Source: Parastagonospora avenae f. sp. tritici 18332-5 (Eukaryota; Ascomycota; Dothideomycetes; Pleosporales; Phaeosphaeriaceae). Taken from it: a stretch of 64,000 bases of DNA. Location of the stretch: contig JAFJTR010000004.1 of NCBI GenBank assembly GCA_022559985.1, forward strand, positions 806,001-870,000. Direction: 5' to 3'. Below are positions 11,658 to 21,497 of the stretch, piece by piece (within the stretch, counting starts at the first letter, position 1; every line of letters begins with the position of its first letter). The notes under the pieces are model-generated. The model ran no database searches, was not told the origin of the DNA, and worked only from the letters and a program-made list of their open reading frames with translations. Both the position numbers and the translations under genes were made by a program.

Positions 11658-12707
11658 ATGCCTAGCACGCCCAGTCACTGCCTACCTCGCGCATTAACCA
11701 CGCCCCTCAGGCCTCAGAGACTAAAGGTGTTCGTCACAACCGTCTCAACTAGGCGCTCACTGACTCCAAACATGGGTAGATCTCTTGACAAAAACGAGCA
11801 AAATAAAGTCCGCGCAGCACGTGCCAGCTTCTTCCAAGGTCAAAAGCGGAGGACTTCGACTTCCAAAGATTTACCTCTCGAGCATAAAACTTCAACCTCA
11901 AGCACTCGAGGAGACGACATGTCGTCGAAGAAGTTCAAGTTCTCCGGCATAACATCAACCAAACCCTCCGACACGGCGCCCAAAATGCCACTCATCGTGC
12001 GTTTCTACGACAGCGACGTTCAGGCCCGGGACTCACATGGCCGCACTCAAGAAGAGATCCTGGCTTGGCCCGACAGCAAACTCGAGAGCTGCCACAACTA
12101 CATCCAGATGCTCTTTCCCGTTCCCGAAGGCTCGGCGTTCAACTGGGAAGCGCCCATCATCGACCGCGAGACCATGGACGCATTCCGCTCACGCAAGGAA
12201 CTGCGCGATCGCCTGCGCCTTAGCTTCGAGCGCATGTTGGACTTCTATGGATTCGCTGTGGAGATGAAGCCAGAGGAGGCGGAGAGCGCTACAGAGGCCA
12301 AGGACACGGATGAAGGCGCCACCGATGAGAAGGCCACGGAGAATCAAGACACCACAAGCAAGTCAGAAGCTACTCCCTCCTTCCCACCCGGCATAACCTC
12401 CTACACCGCGCCCTTCACCTACACCATCATCCGCAGCCCTGACTTCCGCACCAACTCGCGCAACTGGGCCGTGCGCTTCGACCACAACCACCTGCGCATC
12501 ACACGCATACTGCGTTGTTTGCGCATTCTGGGCTTGCAGATCGAGTGTGAGGCGTTCTTCAAGGCGCTCAAGGAAGTCTACGACGATCCGGCGGTCAAGA
12601 TTAGTGAGCGCTCGTTGACGTATTGGACGCGCGCGGTTACAAGGCCGCTTTGCGTTGCGCCGGATGATGAGGAGGTTGGGTGGTTGGAGGAGTGGGAGGG
12701 GGAGTAG
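11658..12707 (+). CDS. Opioid growth factor receptor (OGFr) conserved-domain protein
   Basis: A single exon of 349 codons. The OGFr_N-type domain occupies about residues 110-330: VRFYDSDVQARDSHGRTQEE, then ILAWPDSKLESCHNYIQML and FPVPEGSAFNWEAPIID, which is the typical core of this family. A further block follows (NWAVRFDHNHLRITRILRCL). A Glu/Thr/Asp-rich insert of about 50 residues interrupts the domain near residues 215-265. In fungi this domain has no established role, and the animal receptor name should not be read as a function here. The first ATG is at 11658. A second ATG at 11772 (MGRSLDKNEQ) could be the true start if the basic N-terminal 38 residues are leader; alternatively those residues could act as a mitochondrial presequence. 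Codon choice shifts from C-ending to G-ending toward the 3' end. Confidence 0.85.
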   Translation: MPSTPSHCLPRALTTPLRPQRLKVFVTTVSTRRSLTPNMGRSLDKNEQNKVRAARASFFQGQKRRTSTSKDLPLEHKTSTSSTRGDDMSSKKFKFSGITSTKPSDTAPKMPLIVRFYDSDVQARDSHGRTQEEILAWPDSKLESCHNYIQMLFPVPEGSAFNWEAPIIDRETMDAFRSRKELRDRLRLSFERMLDFYGFAVEMKPEEAESATEAKDTDEGATDEKATENQDTTSKSEATPSFPPGITSYTAPFTYTIIRSPDFRTNSRNWAVRFDHNHLRITRILRCLRILGLQIECEAFFKALKEVYDDPAVKISERSLTYWTRAVTRPLCVAPDDEEVGWLEEWEGE

Positions 12708-13056
12708 AGTGGAGGAGAGAAGGGAAAATGAGTAATGAAAGGTGGTTGGCGAGGTCGTCACGATACCCATGAGCATATTGATAGTGAGTTTCCAGGGAAT
12801 TAGCATATGCGAAGCCCAATCATCCGGCTTGGAAATAGAAACCATGTCAAGTTCAAAGTGCATCTGAAACGTGTTGATAACCTTTGCCTGGACAGCTTTC
12901 TTCACGGTCTTGCGTTCCTGCCTCCAGCTAGGCGTACATATCACGCATCACACCATTCATCGACCCTCGAATCCAGCACAATTATGCTTGTACTGACCTT
13001 CTTCATTCTCGTATCCCCACTACCCATCCCCTCCTCATCTCCTCATGCCATCTCCT
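12708..13056. other. Convergent 3' flanks, no gene seen
   Basis: About 350 bp between the stops of the OGFr gene (plus) and NDUFB4 (minus). It probably contains both 3' UTRs. Long open frames crossing it on the plus strand are the complement of NDUFB4 sequence and its pyrimidine-rich introns. Confidence 0.45.
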
Positions 13057-13483
13057 CTAGTACTCAGAGATCAAATCCCCCCTCCTCTTCCCGCGCATCT
13101 CCCACTTGCCCTATTCTTATATCAGCCCCAATTCTCTTCTCACCCACACCAACCCATTTTTACGCGTCGTCCACTCACCTCAGTCATATATCCCGCAGTC
13201 CCCAACATCGCAGGCACGAGAAACACGTACGCGAAGGAGATCCACGCGGTGCGGCGGGTCCAGCGGAAGTACTTGTGGCGGTTGACCATCATGTCTGTCG
13301 TGCATCAGCCCTCAATTCCCACCTTTATTCTGTATATTCGGAGGCGTGTGGTAGGCGCGAGGGACGTACTGTTCCATTTTATGATGGCGGGATCCTGGTG
13401 GAGCACTGCGGTTTTGTTAGCGATTAAGCGTCCATCGTGGAGGCAGGAGGGGTGTGCGTACTGCCATGGTTGTGGCCGGCCAT
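13057..13483 (-). CDS. NADH:ubiquinone oxidoreductase subunit NDUFB4/B15-like
   Basis: Four small exons (13483-13462, 13405-13370, 13294-13179, 13110-13057) encode 75 residues. No simple ORF reveals this gene. The join reads MAGHNHG, MLHQDPAIIKWNN, NRHKYFRWTRRTAWISF, then a single membrane helix (AYVFLVPAMLGTAGY) and GKWEMRGKRRGDLISEY. This matches the accessory complex I subunit B15/NDUFB4 of fungi in length, motif order and its RGKRRGD tail. It should sit in the membrane arm of complex I in the inner mitochondrial membrane. Introns are 56, 75 and 68 nt with GTACGC, GTACGT and GTGAGT donors, and every junction restores the frame. A longer upstream ATG at 13654 gives only a His/Pro/Ser-rich extension and is less likely. 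Confidence 0.88.
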
Positions 13484-14084
13484 TTTGGAGGTTTGGGTGT
13501 GGTTATTGGAGCCGGCGTGGCTTGTGAGATGGGCGTTTGGAGCTGGATCTGCAGGTGAGGTTGAGTGGTGATGCGATGGAGTCGGGGGAACTTCGGGTGA
13601 TACCGGCGGGGCTTGGCGGTGGTGCTGTGGGTGAGACGCGGAGTTGTTCTTCACGTGCGGTATTTGTGATATGGTAAGTTAAGTTTAATTATTTATAGGG
13701 GTATTGCGATTGCGATCTATGTGGACTTCGATATTTTGTAGAGGATCGATAGACGCGTTGTGTACAGCACCTGCCGCCCAAGACCTGCGGACTACCTAGG
13801 CATCAACTGCGATACCTTTACGTTACTTTTGCTTCACCATGCATGTCCTTTTTAAATGCGACATTATCTGTCGCTGCGATAGCTGCATCACAAGGTATGC
13901 CGGCCTCGGCAGCAAGCGACAGTCTCTCCGAGCCAACGCCCGACGGGACTGTACCTAGGTGGGCTCAAGCTTGTGACGCAAAGTAGATAAAGTCGAGGGA
14001 CCTCGGTCGTTTTCTACACCAAACTTTGCAATTGTGAATCCACTCCCAACGACCTTTTTGAAACACTGAATACTCAAAATCAAA
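13484..14084. promoter_or_regulatory. Divergent promoter region of NDUFB4 and the GST gene
   Basis: About 600 bp between divergent start codons at 13483 (minus) and 14085 (plus). It contains an AT-rich patch at about 13675-13740. No recognised binding site was assigned. Confidence 0.35.
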
Positions 14085-15038
14085 ATGTCCAATCAGCAAG
14101 GCGCAAAGATCACCGTGTACTGGTGAGTGGCGCCACACATGCAGTACCAGCATAGCGCAGCCACGTCCGATCTAACCACCCACAGGCTCGAGAAGTCGCG
14201 AGGCCAGCGCGCAGTATGGCTGCTTGAAGAACTCGGCCTCGAGTACGAGCTCAAGGTCTTCAAGCGCGACGAGAACTTCCGCGCAGGCGCCGACCTTGGC
14301 GCCGTGCATCCGTTGAAGAGATCGCCGGTCGTTGGCATCACGCCTGCTGGGTCTGAGAAAGAAATCATTCTCGCGGAGTCTGCGACCATTGTGGACTATG
14401 TCAGCGAGCACTTTGGAAAGCAGTTGATTCCCCAGAGATATCCTGAGGGCAAGGAGGGCGTTCTTGGAGCGGAGACGGAGGAGTTCATGAGGCATAGAGT
14501 GAGTTTACGCTTTTTAAGTAACGATGTCACGGAGATACTAATGACACGCAGTTCCTCATGGACTACGCGGAAGGCAGCTTTTTCACAATTCTCATGATCG
14601 CCCTGGTCATCGGAAGTAAGTCCACCGCACCACCATCCAAGTCTCTCACTCACACCCCCTCCAGACGTCAAGAACGCCCCCGTCCCATTCTTCATCAAGC
14701 CGCTCACGCGCGGCATCGCCAACAAAGTCGAAACGACTTTCATCAACCCGGAGCTCAAGAAGCACTGCGACTTCCTCGAGGACTTCATGTCCAAGTCGTC
14801 TGGTGAGTTTTTCGTAGGCGACAAGCTCACTGGTGCCGATATCATGATGCATTTTGGCCTCGAGGGCGCGTGTCAGCGTGTGCCGCTGACGGAGGCAACG
14901 TATCCCAAGTTGTACCAGTATATGAGGCGCATGCAGAAGAGGGATGCGTACGAGCGGGCGGCGAAGAGGGTTAGTGAGGCGAGTGGGGAGACGTATGTGC
15001 CTTATTCGGATTTGAAGATCATGAAGAAGGAGGAGTAG
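14085..15038 (+). CDS. Glutathione S-transferase, GTT1-like
   Basis: Exons 14085-14122, 14186-14498, 14552-14615 and 14665-15038 encode 262 residues. The N-terminal thioredoxin-like domain starts KITVYW, followed by LEKSRGQRAVWLLEELGLEY and KVFKR. It continues with HPLKRSPVV (the cis-Pro region) and ILAESATIVDYV, where the Glu-Ser pair binds glutathione. The C-terminal helical domain carries FFVGDKLTGADIMMHFGLEG, the N-capping and hydrophobic-staple region of GSTs. The enzyme conjugates glutathione to electrophiles or reduces peroxides in the cytosol; its substrate cannot be read from sequence. Introns are 63, 53 and 49 nt with GTGAGT, GTGAGT and GTAAGT donors. The first intron interrupts the Trp codon of the active-site strand. 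No transfer signs. Confidence 0.88.
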
Positions 15039-15580
15039 GCGAGCGGGTGTAATAGGAAATGTTACCTAGGTGCGATGTTGGAATGTACGCCTGTATAGCT
15101 TCGGAGGCTGATTAGACCGTGATAAATCTTTGAAAAGGCCTTGAAGATAGGCAGCGTTAGCTATCGCTGCTATGTATTGTTCGCTATATGGATGTTAAAT
15201 AATACATGAAAGATCGGAACGATTGTGAATTGATAAGAGTGTGTCCTGGGAACAGAGTGTGCGGGTGAGTCTCGATCGCTTCTCCAAGACATGCAGAGGT
15301 CTAGCCGATGTAGTTGACGAGAGCTGTATAAGTAAAGACATCAATATAAATCGTTTCCGGGGTGAGGGATTTAAGACATGGTTGAACACGCTGGGCGCTA
15401 AGCGATCTGAGTGGACGGCAGGTCGTCAACAGCATGTGGTCCCGCTATCCGAGATAGCCCGACGCCAAGCCAAAAGATTCTACTTCGCTTCGTCTATTAT
15501 CTCCGTCCATCCAGCCTCCAGCTTCATCCTCACCACCACTCTCCACTCATCCGCAGTCGCTCATCTCACTCTCCAGCGAA
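15039..15580. other. Intergenic region, no gene seen
   Basis: About 540 bp between two plus-strand genes. It contains the 3' flank of the GST gene and the promoter and pyrimidine-rich leader of the carrier gene. Nothing else is supported. Confidence 0.4.
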
Positions 15581-16792
15581 ATGGCCACCTCTCCTCCCCC
15601 CACCAGCACCGGCTCGTCCAAAGTCGACGCTGCCAAAGCCAACATCGCGGCCAACATCGACCCGACTGCCCCAACCGGTCTTGCTCTGTACTCACGCTTC
15701 GCTTTCGCCGGTGCCGTGTGCTGCTCAGTCACACACGGCGCCCTCACACCCGTCGATGTGTAGGTCTTCCCGCAATTTCGCAGGTCCCGTGATCGCCAAT
15801 GGCTCGCTGGGAGCTTTTTGGCGATGCGCGACAGCTGTCCCCGATGACGAAAGAATGCCAAGCTCACATATTTCGCAGCGTCAAGACCAGGATACAACTC
15901 GACCCCGCCACATACAACAACGGCCTGATCGGTGGCTTCAGGAAAGTCATTGCCAATGAGGGTGCTGGCGCCGTCTGGACCGGTTTCGGCCCTACCGCCG
16001 CCGGTTACTTCCTTCAGGGCGCCTTCAAGTTCGGAGGTTACGAGCTGTTCAAGCAGCAGGCCATCAACATGGTCGGCTACGAGACGGCCTCCAACAACCG
16101 CACTGCCGTCTACCTAGCTTCCGCTGCCTGCGCCGAGTTCTTCGCCGACATCGCCCTGTGCCCGCTCGAGGCCACGCGTATCCGTCTCGTCTCTGAGCCC
16201 ACCTTCGCCAACGGCCTGATTGGCGGTTTCGGAAAGATTCTCAAGAACGAGGGTGTCGGTGCCTTCTACTCTGGTTTTGGACCCATCCTGTTCAAGCAGT
16301 ATGTCAGCTTAAATTTCAGGGAAATGCCCGCCAACTAACACCTCACTAGGGTCCCCTACACCATGGCCAAGTTCGTCGTCTTCGAGAAGGTCAACGAGGC
16401 TATCTACCAGGTCGTCGACAAGGCCAAGACTTCCAACGGCATGCAGACTGTCTACAACCTGTCTTCCGGTCTCGTTGCCGGTTTTGCTGCCGCCATCATC
16501 TCCCAGCCCGCCGACACTATGCTGTCCAAGATCAACAAAAGCAAGGGTCTTCCTGGAGAGGGAACCACCTCCCGTTTGATCAAGATCGCCAAGGAGCTCG
16601 GTCTCCGTGGTTCTTACTCTGGTATCGGTGCTCGTCTCTTCATGGTCGGTACTTTGACTGCCGGTCAATTCGCCATCTACGGTAAGTTTTTTTCTCAACA
16701 CCACTGGTAGCACTGAGAACTAATGAAGGACAGGTGATATTAAGAAGGCTCTAGGGGCCACAGGTGGTGTAGAAATCGCTAAGACAAACTAA
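15581..16792 (+). CDS. Mitochondrial phosphate carrier (SLC25 family, MIR1/PIC2-like)
   Basis: Exons 15581-15759, 15879-16298, 16350-16681 and 16734-16792 give 329 residues. It imports phosphate (with H+) across the inner mitochondrial membrane for ATP synthesis. Three carrier repeats are recognisable by their signature motifs PVDVVKTR, PLEATRIR and PADTMLSK. The phosphate-carrier words ALYSRFAFAGAVCCSVTHG, GFGPTAAGYFLQGAFKFGGY and VPYTMAKFVVFEKVNE separate it from other SLC25 members. The first 40 residues are Ala/Ser/Pro-rich. Introns are 119, 51, 51 and 52 nt long in order of best fit (119, 51, 52). The first uses GTAGGT, the others GTATGT and GTAAGT. Strongly C-biased codons suggest high expression. 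Confidence 0.93.
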
Positions 16793-17710
16793 ATCCTTTG
16801 TCGGGGGTGATGTGGTGGAGTGGAAAATGATACCAGGACAGCCATGAGTGGAAAAAAGTACTTGCATATGGCTGTATTTGGTTACGTCCCTTGTTTTTTT
16901 GCGCTTCATGTGTCTGCTTTCTTTGCGGCTACGGATACTAGAGAAGGCCATCTGTAACAGTACGATAGCGGAGATTTCTTGCTGCAACAATAGACGGAGC
17001 ATAATGTCACTCAACTCTTCAAGATATGAGATGTGTGATTGGTGCGCTGGACTGCTACGACGGACTGTTCGCAAAGCATTCGCTCAGATTGTATTATGGC
17101 GAATAGGAGCTGGCTTTATGGATATCTGAGGCATGCATGTGTGGCTGGCGAAATAATGTGTCACGTGAGCTGGTGTCTAGCATTGACGAGGTCGCCCCAG
17201 ACGCAGCGAAGCAATTCGCCGTATGCAAAGGCTAGGTATGCGACGCAAACTGATATATAACGGTGAGACAGACTTTGAAATATTTACTGCTGCTTCGTTG
17301 CGAAATCTCTCAATCCACGCGGCAAGACGGCTACACGGGTTGTAGAGATGAATACTTATTACACGATAAAGGAGGGAAGCACTCCAGGCATGTCTTTGAT
17401 TTCGTGGAGATTGACTTGTGCATTTCGTATAACTACACTGTGTTCGCGCGCGGCATAAATATCGCCTCTGTTGTAGATTCGCCGGAGACATCAGCGACGC
17501 GTCTCTCGAGCGAGTACTTATTAGCATGATCGACTACATATCCCAACTACAAATACCCCATAATATGCTGCATCGCAGCATTCTTAAGCTGTAGGGTCTT
17601 CTTCGCCCAGCTCGAAGTACCAGGAGTACCACATCCTACTCCCAAATCCACCTCATAGCCCAATAATCCATCGCAATACACTTCACGTCCCTTACGCTTT
17701 TAGTTTGTCC
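16793..17710. other. Convergent 3' region, no gene seen
   Basis: About 920 bp between the carrier gene (plus) and the ankyrin-CorA gene (minus). Open frames of up to about 115 codons occur on both strands but show no coding bias or recognisable motif. Nothing is assigned. Confidence 0.45.
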
Positions 17711-20615
17711 TCACGCTTCCCTGTTCTTACGTGTAAACCGCTCAATCCTGCCTCCAATCGTGCTCTCCAACCACCGCTCAATCTGCACACAACATTAGCT
17801 CGTATCGTGGACGTAGGGTGGTGACATACCGGACAATACTTGAACACCAACCAAGCGCAGATAGTCGTGGTTAGGCAGATACTTCCTGTGAGCAGGGCCC
17901 AGCGCCAATCGGGGTTGGAGTCGAGGATGTTGATGTTCATGCCGAATAGACTGGATGCGAACATTGCGGGGAGGAATATGAACTAAATGTGGTTAGATGA
18001 TGGGCAAATGAGGGATAGGGGAAAAGCAGCGTACGGTTACCCAGCTTAGTCTCTTCATACTCGTCGCCAGACTCGTCGAGCGATGCGCCTCCGTGATAGA
18101 AACCCACGCGAATTCCTACATCACAAATGTCAGTCGTCATTCCCAACGCACCCCCCGCACACTTACGAGCTGCAACAAGTCCCTAATCGCCTGATCCAGC
18201 CTTTCAATCCTTGCAATAATCGAGTTCTCGTTCACCGCTATACATTCAACCAGCACATTCTCGCCCTGCCCCTTATTATACCTCTGACAATACTCCCGCG
18301 CGAAACCGCGGGCGGTGCACATTTGCGTCTTGAGTATGGTGCGCAGAGATGACCATGTTTGCGCGTCTTGCGCGAGGCGCAGGATGATTTCTTGCGATTG
18401 GCCGCGCGCGCGGAGTTGGTCTAGGCGCTGCCTGATGTTAGACATCTTGCAATGCTGGGTTGGGACGATGCGGGCTTACACATGTGGCGAGGTGGTCTTC
18501 GGCCTGATCACATAATTGCATCCACCGCCCTGTCAGATGCTCGAGAATCTGCTTCACGAAATCGACCCCGTCATCCGGCATCCAGCCATAGGGTAGCGTG
18601 CTGAAATGGTCCATGGACGGACATCCCATGCCGCGATATGCCGGCCAAGTCGATGCTGTCGTCCACATGATTCTGTATTGTTCTTCGTCGGGTACTCTGA
18701 AATGTTTGCCCGCGCTGTGATCTTGGCCAGCGGGGAACCATACAACGACGGAGAAGACCATGTGTCCGCTGGCGTCATATTCGGATACGAAAGTGTGTAG
18801 TTTGTTGCGCAGGATGAGGCGCGAGGCGTGTGGGAGCCAGCCATCTTGGAAGGATAGATGGGTGGGGACAACACTGTAGATTTGGTTGTTAGATTGGTTC
18901 ATCTCTACATATTGGGATGGTGCGACTTACAAAAGCCGTCGATCAGGGCCAACTGGGGTTTTGATTTGCCTTAACTGACCATGCATCGCGGCCCTTTCGA
19001 TGAATCCGACCCTTTGCTTCCCACTTGGATCTTCGCTCAACAATAGTGTATCCGATGATTTCCTGTCGTACGCGTCAAGCCACTCTTTCGCTGTGAAGTC
19101 GCGAGTCTTGGCCGAACTTTGTAGCAGTACTTCAATGAGTTTGTAGCTTCTCTGCGCGACCGCTAGACGTATTGGCGTATTGGCGTTTGAGTCCTTGTGG
19201 TCGACATTGGCCTTTGCTTCAATGAGTTGTTTTGCGATATCCAAGCGCTCGTGTGAAATTGCTACATGTAATGGGGTCTGCTTTTGCTCGTCCATGATGT
19301 CCGGATCGTAACCGGCCTTGAGGAGGAGTTTTACTACAGGGAGTTTCCCTTCTCTGACCAATAGATGCAATGTTTCCCGATCCCCCCCCAGGAGTGTCTC
19401 GATCATCTCCTCATCTTCTTTGTTGGCAGCCAACCACATTAAAGTGCGGTTGTCGACGCCCAAGGCACTATTGTAATACTTCTGGCCTTGGTCTCCTTTC
19501 AAAAGCATTCGCACCACGTCCGGCTCGCGGTTCTGGACGGCATATATAATTAGTGCTAGCTCATGCGAGGACTGATGTGGTATTCCGGCGTTATCTTGTG
19601 CCAGGAACAACTTCTCCACAGCAGTCAGTTGCCGACGAGCAGCAAGGAGTAGCGGTGTATCGAATTTGGCATCTTTGGCATGTTTGTCGATATCGGGTAC
19701 TTCAAGCAATAGCTTCACGACGTCTGTATGGCCCTGCTCCGCGGCATAATGGAGCGGCGTTCGCTTGTTCTTGGCTTGTGAACCCACATCTTCAGAATGC
19801 GCAAGTAGCGTTGCCATGACCTCCGCATGTCCGTACTCCGCAGCTATGAATGCTAGCTCTTTCCGATCCTCGTTGGCTTTTGTACTGGCAGAGTCTTCCA
19901 TCGTGAGTAGTTCATCTACCAAATCTGCACGTCCTGCAACAACAGCTCGTTCAACAGGTGATTGACCATCCCGGTTCTTTAGTGTGGCATCAATGCCTTT
20001 TTTTGAAAGCAGCAATCTAGCCAAATCCTTGTCATCTCGGCTTTTCTTGATAGATAAGTGCAGTGGTGTATTGCTATTTGCGTCCGGAGCGTTAACGGAA
20101 ATGTCGTCCTGTGCGAGAAGTAACTCGACTATTTCCCTGTGCCCGCGGTACACAGCCGCATGTAACGGTGTTGTCCCACCATAGTGGTTATCAAAGCATT
20201 TGCGATTGATGTCTAAGTTAGCTTCTACGACGAGTAGCTTAACCACCTCGACATTGCCCACCATACAAGCTATATGTAGTGGTGTTTGCCCACTGAAATC
20301 AGCAGGATTGACGTCGACACGGTCATTCGCAAGCAGAAGTTCTGCAATCTTGGTCTGATTTCCTGTTGTACACCACGCAGCCCACCATAACGCAGTGCGC
20401 AAGTCGCGGTCTACTTCGTTCGGATCCACGTCAGGCGATTTGAGCAACAGTTCCACGTCGCGCACGTTTCCTCTCTTTGCAGCTAACCACAATGACAATT
20501 TTCTGTAGTTTCTGGTTTCATTCGTCCAAGACTGGAAGTCGGGGCCGCCGACAACTGTGTCGTCCGTGGTGGAGGCATCCTGATTTGTTGTTTCCAACTC
20601 TTCTTGATTGTCCAT
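17711..20615 (-). CDS. Ankyrin-repeat protein fused to a CorA-like transporter domain
   Basis: Six exons (20615-18931, 18873-18480, 18427-18167, 18115-18035, 17982-17830, 17782-17711) encode about 881 residues. Residues about 35-520 hold roughly 13 ankyrin repeats with words such as GQTPLHIACMVGNVEVVKLL and RTPLHYAAEQGHTDVVKLLL. A linker domain of about 130 residues follows (starting FVVPTHLSFQDGW). The C-terminus is CorA-like: a helical stretch ending REYCQRYNKGQG and IARIERLDQAIRDLLQL, then FIFLPAMFASSLFGMNI, which contains the hallmark GMN tripeptide, and a second membrane helix (ALLTGSICLTTTICAWLVF). CorA proteins move Mg2+ as pentamers. Whether this fusion transports ions is inference. 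Introns are 47-57 nt with good donors. The exon-2/3 acceptor (GGCAG) was chosen because the nearer AG breaks the frame. Confidence 0.85.
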
Positions 20616-21497
20616 TCAACCGTTGTCACGTCTCTACCAACGAAAACACAAAATAAAGTGTTGTGCAGATAAGAAGCAAGTTATGTGTGCAAAGCTGGAT
20701 GCAAGAACACGTCCAAACAAAAGGCTCAGACTAAAAGACTGGATAAATCAGGAATAAATCAGCGCGATTCCATCGGGGCGGCTGATCTTATGTGTAGATG
20801 AGATACAGAGCCATCGAGAGTGACTGGATGCATTGCCCTCCGGTAAGAAAGGATTGCATAGGCGATGCATAAGCGGCGGTGACTAGGATGTCAGTGGGGG
20901 CCAATTTCGCTGTGCAGTACGCGGATCGCGAATTTCGCCCCAGCCGTATTTGTGAAATGCGACTTTCGCACGAGGGTCAAGTATGGTGTGGAAATATGGA
21001 AAGCAGCCGGTCTTGTGATCATGGAAGGCATGAGCCCCCCAGGGCCCGTGCCAAACTATCGCGAGACTGCTGATGTTACAGACATGTACGACGACCTGAA
21101 AAGAGTTAAATTGAACACTCGACACCGGATCCGATCGTGAAAAAGACATCCTAGAGAAGATAAGTATGTACCAAAGTATCGCGGAGTGGGTATCACGTGA
21201 TTTGCGTTCAGATTCCGACGCTAGCTCCCGATCGCGTGTTCTGCTATTCACCGCCAGGATCTAGGTCTAGGCCTGAGCCCCGCCACCCCTCCAGTTTGCT
21301 AGCAATAGTGACACTATCGACATGCTTCCCAACGCGCCGTACACCTCCAGCCACGAGCTTCGGCGGCAACGATTTCCCTTTCTTATCATCTGATACTGCT
21401 TCGGACGAACGCGGGGTATCGTCAACGTCATCGCGACTTGCATAATTTCCTGTCGTAGCTACATAGGACGAAGTCACACCACGAAAAAGCCGCCAGC
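20616..21497. promoter_or_regulatory. Divergent promoter region
   Basis: About 880 bp between divergent starts at 20615 (minus) and 21498 (plus). It should contain both promoters. Open frames here are short and unconvincing. No specific site was assigned. Confidence 0.35.

Noticed and set aside
12807..13427. 206-codon plus-strand frame over the NDUFB4 region
   Set aside because: It has Pro/Ser-rich random composition, and the minus strand carries the recognisable complex I subunit across four introns.
17177..17527. 116-codon minus-strand frame between the carrier and ankyrin-CorA genes
   Set aside because: There is no codon bias, no domain and scattered rare residues. It looks like a chance open frame in a 3' flanking region.
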